DNA from: Bacteroidales bacterium UBA2030
GTDB lineage: Bacteria; Bacteroidota; Bacteroidia; Bacteroidales; TTA-H9
Direction of reading: 5' to 3'
Length of the DNA stretch: 11,096 nt
NCBI GenBank assembly: GCA_002332755.1
Contig: DDBO01000054.1
Coordinates: 1-11,096 of the forward strand
Every line of letters begins with the position of its first letter. Within the stretch, counting starts at the first letter, position 1. The translations under genes were made by a program, and so were the position numbers. The notes beneath the pieces were generated by a model. It was not told the origin of the DNA and did not search any database. It worked only from the letters and a program-made list of their open reading frames with translations. This document shows, piece after piece, positions 1 to 6,098 of this stretch.

Positions 1-150
1 AACCTGGAACCCGGAACCCGGAACCTGAAACCTGGAACTAGGAACTTGGAACTTGAACCCTGGAACCCGGAACCTGAAACCTGAAACTTGGAACTTGGAA
101 CCTGGAACCTGAAACTCGGAACCTGGAACCTGAAACTCGGAACCTGGAAC
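1..150. repeat. Heptanucleotide tandem repeat array (21 units, consensus AACCTGG)
   Basis: The stretch divides exactly into 21 seven-base units plus a final AAC, with no insertion or deletion. The consensus is AACCTGG. Variation falls mainly at unit positions 4 and 5 (CT, CC, TT, TC, TA) and 7 (G or A), while AA at the start and G at position 6 are nearly fixed. One unit reads ACCCTGG. The array starts at the window edge, so its full length is unknown. It ends five bases from the stop codon of the membrane protein gene at 156, so it would be in that transcript's 3' end. The period of seven is not a multiple of three, and stops appear when it is read through, so it does not look like coding sequence. 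Heptanucleotide repeats (STRR) are known in cyanobacteria; similar arrays in Bacteroidota genomes are my recollection only. Confidence 0.95.
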
Positions 151-155
151 AAAAT

Positions 156-797
156 CTATATGACAAAGAATAAAATCGCAAAATAATGGCAAATGCTTCC
201 TCCTAAAACAAACAGATGCCAGATACCATGTCCAAACGGAATTTTTTTCACCAGATAGAAAATTACCCCCAGTGAATAACAAAGCCCCCCGGCCAACAAC
301 CACCACAGACCACCAGCAGGCAATTTATCTATGAGAGGTTTAATGGCTATAATAACCAACCAACCCATAATCAGATAGATAACTGCTGAAAGCGTGCGTA
401 ATTTTTTTGTGTACCAAAACATTTTGAAGAGAATGCCCGCAATAGCCAATGCCCATATTGCCCCAAAAATGCTCCATCCCCAGGCGCCCCTCAGTGTAAC
501 CAACATGAAAGGAGTATAGGTGCCCGCAATAAGCACATAGATGGCTGAATGATCCATTTTATTGAAAAAAACTCTCTTTCTGCCGCCAAAGGCATGGTAG
601 AGGGTTGAAGAAGTATACATAAAAATAAGACTCGCGCCAAAAATGGCTGACGAAACTATTTTCCAAGGATCACCTGTTGAAGCAGCAAATATAATCAATA
701 AGACGAGGCCTGCGATGCCAAGACCAGCTCCGATTCCGTGGGATATAGAGTTAAAGAGTTCTTCGGCAAAAGAATATCTTCGTTTTTTGATTTGCAT
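156..797 (-). CDS. trhA: TrhA/hemolysin III family (PAQR-like) seven-helix membrane protein
   Basis: Predicted inner-membrane protein of the hemolysin III/TrhA family, related to PAQR receptors. These proteins are thought to be metal-dependent membrane hydrolases or regulators of membrane lipid state; 'hemolysin' is a historical name. From the ATG at 797 it has 213 residues, usual for the family, with about seven hydrophobic segments. Conserved polar residues are present: the early SISHGIG motif (His20), STLYHAF (His68), DHSAIY (Asp82-His83) with IAGTYTP just after, and the C-terminal HGIWH...H cluster (His190, His194, His204), which would bind metal. An in-frame TTG at 806 would add three residues and overlap clpX by 8 nt. 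I prefer the ATG, which follows the clpX TGA after a single base (TGATATG), suggesting translational coupling. It is the last gene of the tig-clpP-clpX series, and the heptamer array follows its stop directly. Confidence 0.9.
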   Translation of the reverse strand: MQIKKRRYSFAEELFNSISHGIGAGLGIAGLVLLIIFAASTGDPWKIVSSAIFGASLIFMYTSSTLYHAFGGRKRVFFNKMDHSAIYVLIAGTYTPFMLVTLRGAWGWSIFGAIWALAIAGILFKMFWYTKKLRTLSAVIYLIMGWLVIIAIKPLIDKLPAGGLWWLLAGGLCYSLGVIFYLVKKIPFGHGIWHLFVLGGSICHYFAILFFVI

Positions 798-798
798 A

Positions 799-2034
799 TC
801 AGGCAACTTTTAAGCGTTGGATTCCGGATGCTTCGAATTTTTCGCGGGCAAAATCGAGCGTGATACGAAACTCGGAGGGTAGGTTGCCTGTGGGTGCTTC
901 GAACATCAGATCTTTGAGGATACTTTCCATGATGCTACGTAATCCCCTGGCTCCCAGTCGGAATTCTATAGATTTTTCAACAATAAAATCGAGGACTTCT
1001 TCGTCGAAAGTTAAATGGATCTTATCCATTTCGAAGAGCTTAATATATTGTTTTACCAGGGCGTTTTTGGGCTGCGTGAGAATGTTCTTAAGAGCCATAT
1101 GATCTAACGGGTGGAGGTGGCACACCACCGGAAAACGACCTACTAATTCCGGAATCAGCCCATAGGCCCTGAGGTCGGGGGGGGAGACATATTGAAGTAA
1201 GTTCTCCTTATCGATTTCAGTATAGGGCGACTTATTGTATCCAATAGTATTGGTTCTTAATCTGCTGGCAATCTTTTTATCAATTCCATCAAAAGCTCCG
1301 CCAGCAATAAAAAGAATATTTTGCGTATTCACCTGAATGAACTTTTGTTCGGGGTGTTTACGACCTCCCTGGGGAGGAACATTTACAATACTGCCTTCCA
1401 GAAGTTTAAGAAGGGCTTGTTGGACTCCTTCTCCCGAAACATCACGGGTAATGCTGGGATTATCACTTTTTCGACTGATTTTATCGATCTCATCAATAAA
1501 CACAATCCCCATTTCGGCTGCTGCAACGTCGTAATCGGCAGCTTGTAAGAGGCGTGCAAGTATGCTCTCCACATCCTCGCCTACATATCCTGCTTCGGTA
1601 AGTACGGTGGCATCTGCAATACAGAAAGGTACATTAAGAAGACGGGCTATTGTTCGTGCCATCAATGTTTTACCAGTACCGGTTTCGCCCACAAAAATGA
1701 TGTTTGATTTTTCGATTTCTACATCGTCTCCCTCTTTTTGATTGGCAGGCTGGCTTATTCGCTTGTAGTGGTTGTAAACTGCAACCGAAAGCACCTTCTT
1801 GGCTTCTTCCTGACCAATAACATAATTATCAAGGTAAGCTTTGATCTCTGCGGGTTTGAAGATCTTCCGTACAGCAGTTTTTTTCGACCTGCGCATGGTT
1901 AGTTCATGCTGTACAATTTCAGTTGCCTGCTCAACACACTGGTCGCAAATGTGGGCAGAAATACCAGTAATCAATAAGTTAACTTCCTGACGGCTTCTAC
2001 CGCAAAATGAACATCTTTCTGTCTGCTTGGCCAT
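799..2034 (-). CDS. clpX: ATP-dependent Clp protease ATP-binding subunit ClpX
   Basis: AAA+ unfoldase that recognises tagged or regulatory substrates, unfolds them and threads them into ClpP in the cytoplasm. At 411 residues it is full length. The N-terminal zinc-binding domain has Cys8, Cys11, Cys30 and Cys33 (CSFC and CDQC). The AAA+ core shows Walker A GETGTGKT (116-123), where Glu replaces the usual Pro at the second position. It also shows pore loop GYVGED (149-154), Walker B IVFIDEID (177-184), RKH loop (225-227) and sensor 2 GARGLR (361-366). The ClpP-docking loop reads IGY (264-266) instead of the proteobacterial IGF; a V/I-G-Y form is what I remember for Bacteroidota ClpX. It lies 120 nt downstream of clpP, separated by a long inverted repeat, and 1 nt before the TrhA-like gene. 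Identity is essentially certain. Confidence 0.98.
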   Translation of the reverse strand: MAKQTERCSFCGRSRQEVNLLITGISAHICDQCVEQATEIVQHELTMRRSKKTAVRKIFKPAEIKAYLDNYVIGQEEAKKVLSVAVYNHYKRISQPANQKEGDDVEIEKSNIIFVGETGTGKTLMARTIARLLNVPFCIADATVLTEAGYVGEDVESILARLLQAADYDVAAAEMGIVFIDEIDKISRKSDNPSITRDVSGEGVQQALLKLLEGSIVNVPPQGGRKHPEQKFIQVNTQNILFIAGGAFDGIDKKIASRLRTNTIGYNKSPYTEIDKENLLQYVSPPDLRAYGLIPELVGRFPVVCHLHPLDHMALKNILTQPKNALVKQYIKLFEMDKIHLTFDEEVLDFIVEKSIEFRLGARGLRSIMESILKDLMFEAPTGNLPSEFRITLDFAREKFEASGIQRLKVA

Positions 2035-2055
2035 ATTTTTTTATTCAAACTACGA

Positions 2056-2136
2056 GAAGCTGAGACTTTCTTTGGCAATTGCTGATAGTTTTATTTTTAA
2101 CCCTATGCAGCTTGCGCAAAAATGAATCTCAGCTTC
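2056..2136. repeat. 10-bp perfect inverted repeat in the clpP-clpX intergenic region
   Basis: GAAGCTGAGA at 2056-2065 is the exact reverse complement of TCTCAGCTTC at 2127-2136, with 61 nt between them. In the minus-strand transcript this would form a long-range stem between the end of clpP and the start of clpX. The loop contains a further small palindrome, TTGCGCAA (2112-2119). The downstream arm is followed by a mixed stretch rather than an immediate U-run, so it does not look like a simple intrinsic terminator. It could be an RNA-processing or mRNA-stability structure that sets the clpP:clpX ratio. It could equally be a regulator-binding site or the ends of a small repeat. Function is inference. 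Confidence 0.7.
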
Positions 2137-2154
2137 CCTCGATTTTATTGTTAA

Positions 2155-2832
2155 TTACTTTTTCTTATCTCTGAACAATACTTCGTCAATCATCCCATAT
2201 TCTTTGGCTTCTTCCGAAGTCATCCAGTAATCGCGGTCAGCATCTTGCCAGATTTTGTCGTAAGGTTGACCACTGTGATAGGCGATGATTTCGTAAAGTT
2301 CTTTTTTGAGTTTTTGAATCTCGCGGGCAGTTATTTCTATATCTGAGGCTTGCCCTGAGGCTCCACCCATAGGCTGATGGATAAGAATACGACTGTGCTT
2401 GAGGGCTGTACGTTTCCCCTTGGCTCCTGCACACAAAAGCACTGCCCCCATCGAGGCGGCCATTCCGGTGCAAATGGTAGCAACATCAGCTGCAATATAC
2501 TGCATAGTGTCGTAAATCCCCAGACCTGCATAAACCGATCCTCCGGGGGTGTTCAAATATATTTGAATATCTTTCCTTGAATCAACACTTTCCAGGAACA
2601 GCAACTGTGCCTGAATAATATTTGCCACATAATCGTCAATGGGTACTCCAAGGAAAATAATCCTATCCATCATCAATCGGGAAAAAACATCCATAGTGGC
2701 AATGTTTAATTGCCTTTCTTCGATAATGGTAGGTGAAATGTAGTTGTTGCTAACCGAAATATATTTTTCCAGAGCCAATGGACTAATGCCCATGTGGCGG
2801 GTAGCGAATTTATAGAATTCATCTTTGCTCAT
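2155..2832 (-). CDS. clpP: ATP-dependent Clp protease proteolytic subunit ClpP
   Basis: Serine peptidase that assembles into a two-ring tetradecamer and degrades proteins fed in by ClpX. The catalytic triad is visible as Ser127 in GMAASMGA, His152 in HQPMGG and Asp201 in DRDYWM. The fold signature TPGGSVYAGLGIYDTMQ (95-111) is intact. At 225 residues it is about 18 longer than the E. coli protein. The extra length is an N-terminal leader before the conserved DVFSRLMMDRIIFLG segment (48-62) and probably serves as a propeptide. The ATG at 2832 lies 21 nt after the trigger factor stop, so the two genes are very likely co-transcribed. The spacer holds an A-rich tract and no clear Shine-Dalgarno, usual for Bacteroidota. 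The ClpX gene follows after 120 nt. Confidence 0.98.
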   Translation of the reverse strand: MSKDEFYKFATRHMGISPLALEKYISVSNNYISPTIIEERQLNIATMDVFSRLMMDRIIFLGVPIDDYVANIIQAQLLFLESVDSRKDIQIYLNTPGGSVYAGLGIYDTMQYIAADVATICTGMAASMGAVLLCAGAKGKRTALKHSRILIHQPMGGASGQASDIEITAREIQKLKKELYEIIAYHSGQPYDKIWQDADRDYWMTSEEAKEYGMIDEVLFRDKKK

Positions 2833-2853
2833 GGCTATCTTTTTTTTGCATTT

Positions 2854-4257
2854 TTATTGTTCGGCGTTTTCCATGTTTTCTGTTTGTTCTTCACCTTTGG
2901 AAGAAGGCTGCTTCTTCAAAGAATCGAAGTATTCGTTAATACTTTGCTCTACAATGTTTACTTGTAAGTTATCGCGCAGGAAAGCAATTAGCTTTTCTTC
3001 ACTTACTTCATCATAAACCTTCCGAGACTGTTCTTCAGATTTAAGCATGTCGGCAGCAAGGGCATCCAGGCGGGCATCACCTTCAGCTGAGTTTCGCAAG
3101 AAGCCAAAATAGTTTTCAATCAAGTCGCGCTTCATCCGGTCACGCAAATCATCATGTGTTATTTCCAGATTGGCCTTTTCACGAATCCTCGACTCAATCA
3201 ATTCCCAACGAATGCCTTTGGCATATTTTTTATCGTACTCTTTCTCTACGTCTTCCTGGGTGATTTTCCCTTCAGAATTGGCTACAATCCATCTCTTAAG
3301 AAATTCATCAGGCAAAGGAATATCGTGTGTCTCAATAAACCGGTCAGCAACATCGTTGAGAAAACGCTGGTCGGCAATACGCTGAATCCATCCCAACTGT
3401 ATGCGCTGAGCAACTTCTTTTCTGAAGTCTTCTTCTGTTTGAAGATTCTGGTTGGGAAACACCTGGTTGAAAAATTCCTCGTTAATATCAGGAAGAATTT
3501 CTTGTTTAATGTCTTCTATTGCAAAATAGAGTTTATCTTTCAAGGAATCAGCTTTTTCTTCTGAAATTTCGGCATATTTGGCCAGGGCTGCTGCAGATGA
3601 AACTTTAAAAGGAACCTTATCACCAGCTTTTACTCCAACAAAAGCGGTTTTGTCTTCTGCTGATATTAAGTCACTATGAAGATGAAATGACCTTTGGATT
3701 GAAAATCCGCCTTCTATAGGTTCTCCGTTTTCATTAACCTCAACCAGGGTCCCCTCGAAAATGCTGTTTTCGTTGCTAACTTCCTGAGGTTCTACCTTGG
3801 CAAATTGATGTCTGTAATTTTCTATTTCTTTTTCGATGTCTTCATTTCCGGGTATTAATCGAGTGTAGGTAATCCCGCTAACAGCATCCATATTCAGCTC
3901 AAAAGAGGGAGCCAAACCTATGTCAAACAAAAATTCGTGTTCGCTTTGCAGTTCTGGGTCGAAAGGTTTGCTGTCTTTGCCTGGCAAAGGGTAACCTAAT
4001 AGGTCGAGATGATTTTCGTCAATGTATTTTTGTAAGGCATCGCTCAGCATTTTGTTAACTTCTTCAACAATTACTGCTTGTCCGTACAAACGTTTTACGT
4101 GCCCCATGGGTACCTTTCCCTTACGAAATCCGGGCAGTACCATGTCTTTTTGAAGTTTCTTAAGCTCTTTTTCAATTTTCTCAAGGTAGTCTTCCCTGGT
4201 GACCTTGATACGTAGCTGGGCGCTCATTTCGCCCGTGTTTTCTCTGATTATCTCCAT
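2854..4257 (-). CDS. tig: Trigger factor (ribosome-associated chaperone)
   Basis: Chaperone that docks at the ribosomal exit tunnel and shields nascent chains. The 467 residues fit the family. The N-terminal ribosome-binding domain carries the signature GFRKGKVP (43-50), followed by a helix beginning MGHVKRLYG. The middle region (about 150-255), which corresponds to the FKBP-like peptidyl-prolyl isomerase domain, is weakly conserved and may be catalytically degenerate, as I recall for Bacteroidota trigger factors. The C-terminal part is highly charged and helical, fitting the substrate-cradling arms, and ends in an acidic Gln/Glu-rich tail. It heads tig-clpP-clpX, the same order as in E. coli. 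It is transcribed from its own likely promoter (4287-4320), downstream of the terminator that closes the preceding gene. Confidence 0.95.
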   Translation of the reverse strand: MEIIRENTGEMSAQLRIKVTREDYLEKIEKELKKLQKDMVLPGFRKGKVPMGHVKRLYGQAVIVEEVNKMLSDALQKYIDENHLDLLGYPLPGKDSKPFDPELQSEHEFLFDIGLAPSFELNMDAVSGITYTRLIPGNEDIEKEIENYRHQFAKVEPQEVSNENSIFEGTLVEVNENGEPIEGGFSIQRSFHLHSDLISAEDKTAFVGVKAGDKVPFKVSSAAALAKYAEISEEKADSLKDKLYFAIEDIKQEILPDINEEFFNQVFPNQNLQTEEDFRKEVAQRIQLGWIQRIADQRFLNDVADRFIETHDIPLPDEFLKRWIVANSEGKITQEDVEKEYDKKYAKGIRWELIESRIREKANLEITHDDLRDRMKRDLIENYFGFLRNSAEGDARLDALAADMLKSEEQSRKVYDEVSEEKLIAFLRDNLQVNIVEQSINEYFDSLKKQPSSKGEEQTENMENAEQ

Positions 4258-4286
4258 TGATTTTCAGTGTTATCTTTTAAGGGGTG

Positions 4287-4320
4287 CAAAGTTACGAGTT
4301 TTTAATTTAGGAAGTATCAA
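4287..4320 (-). promoter_or_regulatory. Bacteroidota-type promoter for tig-clpP-clpX
   Basis: On the minus strand TAACTTTG (4294-4287) matches the Bacteroidota -7 consensus TAnnTTTG. It is followed by the often-seen CACCCC, where transcription would begin about 25-30 nt before the tig ATG. A TTGATA element at 4320-4315 lies 20 nt upstream as a candidate -33 box. The placement just after a terminator and just before an operon supports it. No heat-shock-specific element was recognised. Confidence 0.7.
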
Positions 4321-4341
4321 CTAAATGTCAATTAGCCCTTA

Positions 4342-4374
4342 TAATAAATAAAAACCGGAGCCTTAGCCCCGGTT
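4342..4374 (-). terminator. Rho-independent terminator after the 97-residue gene
   Basis: Read on the minus strand, AACCGG (4374-4369) pairs with CCGGTT (4358-4353). Two more GC pairs extend the stem after one mismatch, and the loop is short. A T-rich tract (TTTATTTATTAT) follows immediately. It lies 28 nt beyond the stop codon at 4403 and before the tig promoter, so it separates the small gene (and perhaps tRNA-Leu) from the clp operon. Confidence 0.8.
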
Positions 4375-4402
4375 AGAATATACCTCTTTAAATTCTTATC
4401 TA

Positions 4403-4696
4403 TTATTGAATAGATTTAACGATCTCGCTCAATCTTTCCATGGCTTCATCTGCGCATTTTTCGAGATCAAGATATAATTTATTGAAAAATAGTTTGACCT
4501 GGGCCGGATTATCTTTCCCTGGAATATGACTTAGCCTGCAAATCAATTCATCCCTCGTGTCGATAAGGTATTCCAGAAGGTTAAGCAATTCTTCTTCTTT
4601 TTTCCCTTTATGCAGATGCATTACATTCAACGTGTCGGAAATGATTTCTGCTAATACAAATTCTATGTCTTTTTTGGCATCTCTGCGACTAGCCAT
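4403..4696 (-). CDS. Small helical protein of unknown function (97 aa)
   Basis: I do not recognise a characterised function. The protein has 97 residues and begins MASRRDAKKDIEFVLAEI. It is predicted to be almost entirely alpha-helical and strongly charged, with Leu/Ile spaced for helix packing (for example EELLNLLEYL at 45-54). A central break SHIPGKDNP (57-65) suggests a helical hairpin. There is no signal peptide, membrane segment or nucleic-acid-binding motif, so it is probably cytoplasmic. The SRR-x-x-KK-x-I start resembles, from memory, small conserved hypothetical proteins of Bacteroidales. It lies 67 nt downstream of tRNA-Leu on the same strand with no terminator between, and a good terminator follows its stop. 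It may therefore share the tRNA promoter, since no strong promoter is visible in the gap. The intact frame and flanking signals make a real gene likely. Confidence 0.8.
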   Translation of the reverse strand: MASRRDAKKDIEFVLAEIISDTLNVMHLHKGKKEEELLNLLEYLIDTRDELICRLSHIPGKDNPAQVKLFFNKLYLDLEKCADEAMERLSEIVKSIQ

Positions 4697-4763
4697 ATGA
4701 TTTTATGTTTAAAATTGCAGTAAAAGTAATAAAAATTTAGAGAAAGGTATCTCAAATAAAAAG

Positions 4764-4845
4764 TGCGGATGGAGGGACTCGAACCCACACGCCTCTCGGC
4801 ACCAGATCCTAAGTCTGGCTCGGCTACCAATTACGACACATCCGC
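4764..4845 (-). tRNA. tRNA-Leu (anticodon TAG)
   Basis: On the minus strand an 82-nt cloverleaf can be folded. The seven-base acceptor stem GCGGATG pairs with CATCCGC, with discriminator A. The anticodon arm CCAGA-CTTAGGA-TCTGG places TAG at 34-36, reading CUA and, with wobble, other CUN codons. The T arm is GTGGG-TTCGAGT-CCC with the standard loop start. The long variable arm (GTGCCGAGAGGCG region) is the class II feature expected of leucine tRNAs. CCA is not encoded: the discriminator is followed by CTT, so CCA must be added after transcription. Its promoter is at 4857-4888. Confidence 0.97.
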
Positions 4846-4856
4846 ATTTGTGGCCG

Positions 4857-4888
4857 CAAAATTAGTAAAAGTAGATATGCTGAACAAA
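4857..4888 (-). promoter_or_regulatory. Bacteroidota-type promoter for tRNA-Leu
   Basis: On the minus strand a TTTG -33 box (4888-4885) and a TAATTTTG -7 box (4864-4857, matching TAnnTTTG) are separated by exactly 20 nt. The tRNA 5' end lies 12 nt beyond the -7 box, so the precursor leader would be only a few bases. This is the cleanest match to the Bacteroidota housekeeping sigma consensus in the window. Confidence 0.8.
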
Positions 4889-4996
4889 TTTCGGTTTCGA
4901 TATCCACCCGAAACTCCGGTCTTTTATTTCTGGGCGAGGTCACCTTTGTTTCCAAGCAAATAAACTTAAAGACCATATTTATGTTATTTTTGACTT

Positions 4997-5305
4997 ATGA
5001 TTAAAAAGGTATTGAAATTTTTAATGTTGCTCTTAGTAAGGTTTTATCAGTATGGAATTTCACCTTATAAACCCCCGACATGCCGGCATGTACCCACATG
5101 CAGTGCTTATGCCTTTGAAGCTATTAACCGCTTTGGCCCTTTTAAAGGGGGGGCATTGGCGGTTAATCGAGTTTTGCGTTGCCATCCCTTGGGTACACAC
5201 GGTTTCGACCCTGTTCCGGTTATCTGGATACATAAGTTTTACGTAAACAAACGTTTGTCTTGTAATAGGCTTAAAAATCGTAAACATGACAAAAATTCTG
5301 AATAA
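4997..5305 (+). CDS. yidD: Membrane protein insertion efficiency factor YidD
   Basis: Small membrane-associated protein of the YidD (formerly DUF37) family, which assists YidC-dependent insertion of inner-membrane proteins. The 102 residues begin with a basic, hydrophobic amphipathic helix (1-18). The family core follows: YQYGISPY, PTCRHVPTCSAYAFEAI with Cys29 and Cys35, FGPFKGG, and RVLRCHPLG with Cys62, ending in the DPVP motif (71-74). The tail after DPVP (75-102) is longer than in many homologues, basic and unlikely to be conserved. Its last 20 nt overlap the start of the next gene. Usually yidD sits with rnpA and yidC; here it heads an oxidoreductase pair, so linkage may be incidental. 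The start at 4997 fits the N-terminal helix of known homologues. Confidence 0.93.
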   Translation: MIKKVLKFLMLLLVRFYQYGISPYKPPTCRHVPTCSAYAFEAINRFGPFKGGALAVNRVLRCHPLGTHGFDPVPVIWIHKFYVNKRLSCNRLKNRKHDKNSE

Positions 5306-6098
5306 AACAGCATTGATTACCGGAGGCGCATCTGGGATAGGATTGCTAACCGGACGGTTACTACTCCAAAAAGGTTTACAACGATTGATGATTTGGGATT
5401 TAAGGGCAGATGATGTCTTAACAAAAATAGACCCTGATAAGCATTTTGAAGGCAAAATCACTGTAACAGAAGTCGATATCTCTGACGCCTCTCAGATATC
5501 ATTTTGGGTTGAGATGTATTCTGCCAAGGGATGGATTCCCGACATTCTGATAAATAATGCAGGTATAGTAGTAGGTAAAAATTTTGTAGATCACACCCTG
5601 GAGGACATACGCAAAACCATCGATGTCAATATTTATGCCCACATGGTTGTAACCAGATTATGGTTGCCATACATGATTCAAAAGTCTAATTTTCATATTG
5701 TAAATATTGCCTCAGCTGCAAGTTACATTGGCAACCGCAAGATGTCAGTTTATGCTGGTAGCAAATGGGCTATACACGGATGGAGTGATTCATTGAGGCT
5801 TGAATTGAAGGAAGTTTCACCCTGCTTTAGAGTATCTCTAATCAATCCTTATTACATCAGCACAGGAATGTTTGATGGGGTGAAGTCTGACTGGTGGTTG
5901 CCTGTTTTGAAACCTGAAAAAGTAGCTTCTGCGATTGTAAAAGCCATTGAACGCAATAAAAGAGTTGTACGTATGCCTTTTTTAGTAAAATTAACCCCGG
6001 CGTTAAGGGGGATACTACCTTTACCCGTTTTCGATGTTATTGCTTCATTATTGGGTGTTTATAAAACAATGGAAACATTTAAAGGGAGAAAATCATAA
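5286..6098 (+). CDS. Short-chain dehydrogenase/reductase (classical SDR, probably NAD-dependent)
   Basis: A 270-residue classical SDR, expected to oxidise an alcohol or reduce a carbonyl with a nicotinamide cofactor in the cytoplasm. The Rossmann motif TGGASGIG is at 12-19. An acidic Asp38 at the end of the second strand favours NAD over NADP. Also present are Asp64 (VDI), NNAG (90-93) and the full catalytic set Asn115, Ser143, Tyr156 and Lys160 (YAGSK). The sequence resembles the SDR16C/retinol and fatty-alcohol dehydrogenase style of SDR, but the substrate cannot be assigned. The ATG lies inside the end of yidD (20-nt overlap), and the stop overlaps the aldehyde dehydrogenase start by one base (TAATG). 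Together the pair could carry out alcohol to aldehyde to acid conversion; this is inferred from context. Confidence 0.9.
   Translation: MTKILNKTALITGGASGIGLLTGRLLLQKGLQRLMIWDLRADDVLTKIDPDKHFEGKITVTEVDISDASQISFWVEMYSAKGWIPDILINNAGIVVGKNFVDHTLEDIRKTIDVNIYAHMVVTRLWLPYMIQKSNFHIVNIASAASYIGNRKMSVYAGSKWAIHGWSDSLRLELKEVSPCFRVSLINPYYISTGMFDGVKSDWWLPVLKPEKVASAIVKAIERNKRVVRMPFLVKLTPALRGILPLPVFDVIASLLGVYKTMETFKGRKS

Noticed and set aside
1..150. CRISPR array
   Set aside because: Units are seven bases with no spacers; there are no cas genes in the window.
156..797. Haemolysin or virulence factor
   Set aside because: The family name is historical; members are widespread housekeeping membrane proteins and nothing here points to toxin export.
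3154..3564. 136-codon plus-strand frame inside tig
   Set aside because: It is antisense to a well-supported trigger factor gene and has no recognisable domain or promoter; hydrophobic, Phe-rich content is expected opposite Lys/Glu-rich helices.
4352..4374. Terminator hairpin serving transcription from both strands
   Set aside because: Only the minus-strand side is followed by a T-rich tract; the other side reads AGAATA, so I call it one-directional.
4763..4963. Open plus-strand frame of about 66 codons
   Set aside because: It runs antisense through tRNA-Leu and its promoter; the apparent coding is a by-product of the tRNA sequence.
4985..4992. TATTTTTG as a promoter for yidD
   Set aside because: It lies only four bases before the ATG and the nearest TTTG is 36 nt upstream, so it would imply a leaderless transcript with no -33 box. 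It may be chance in AT-rich sequence.
5060..5461. 133-codon minus-strand frame across yidD and the SDR start
   Set aside because: It is antisense to two genes with intact motifs and shows no family features.
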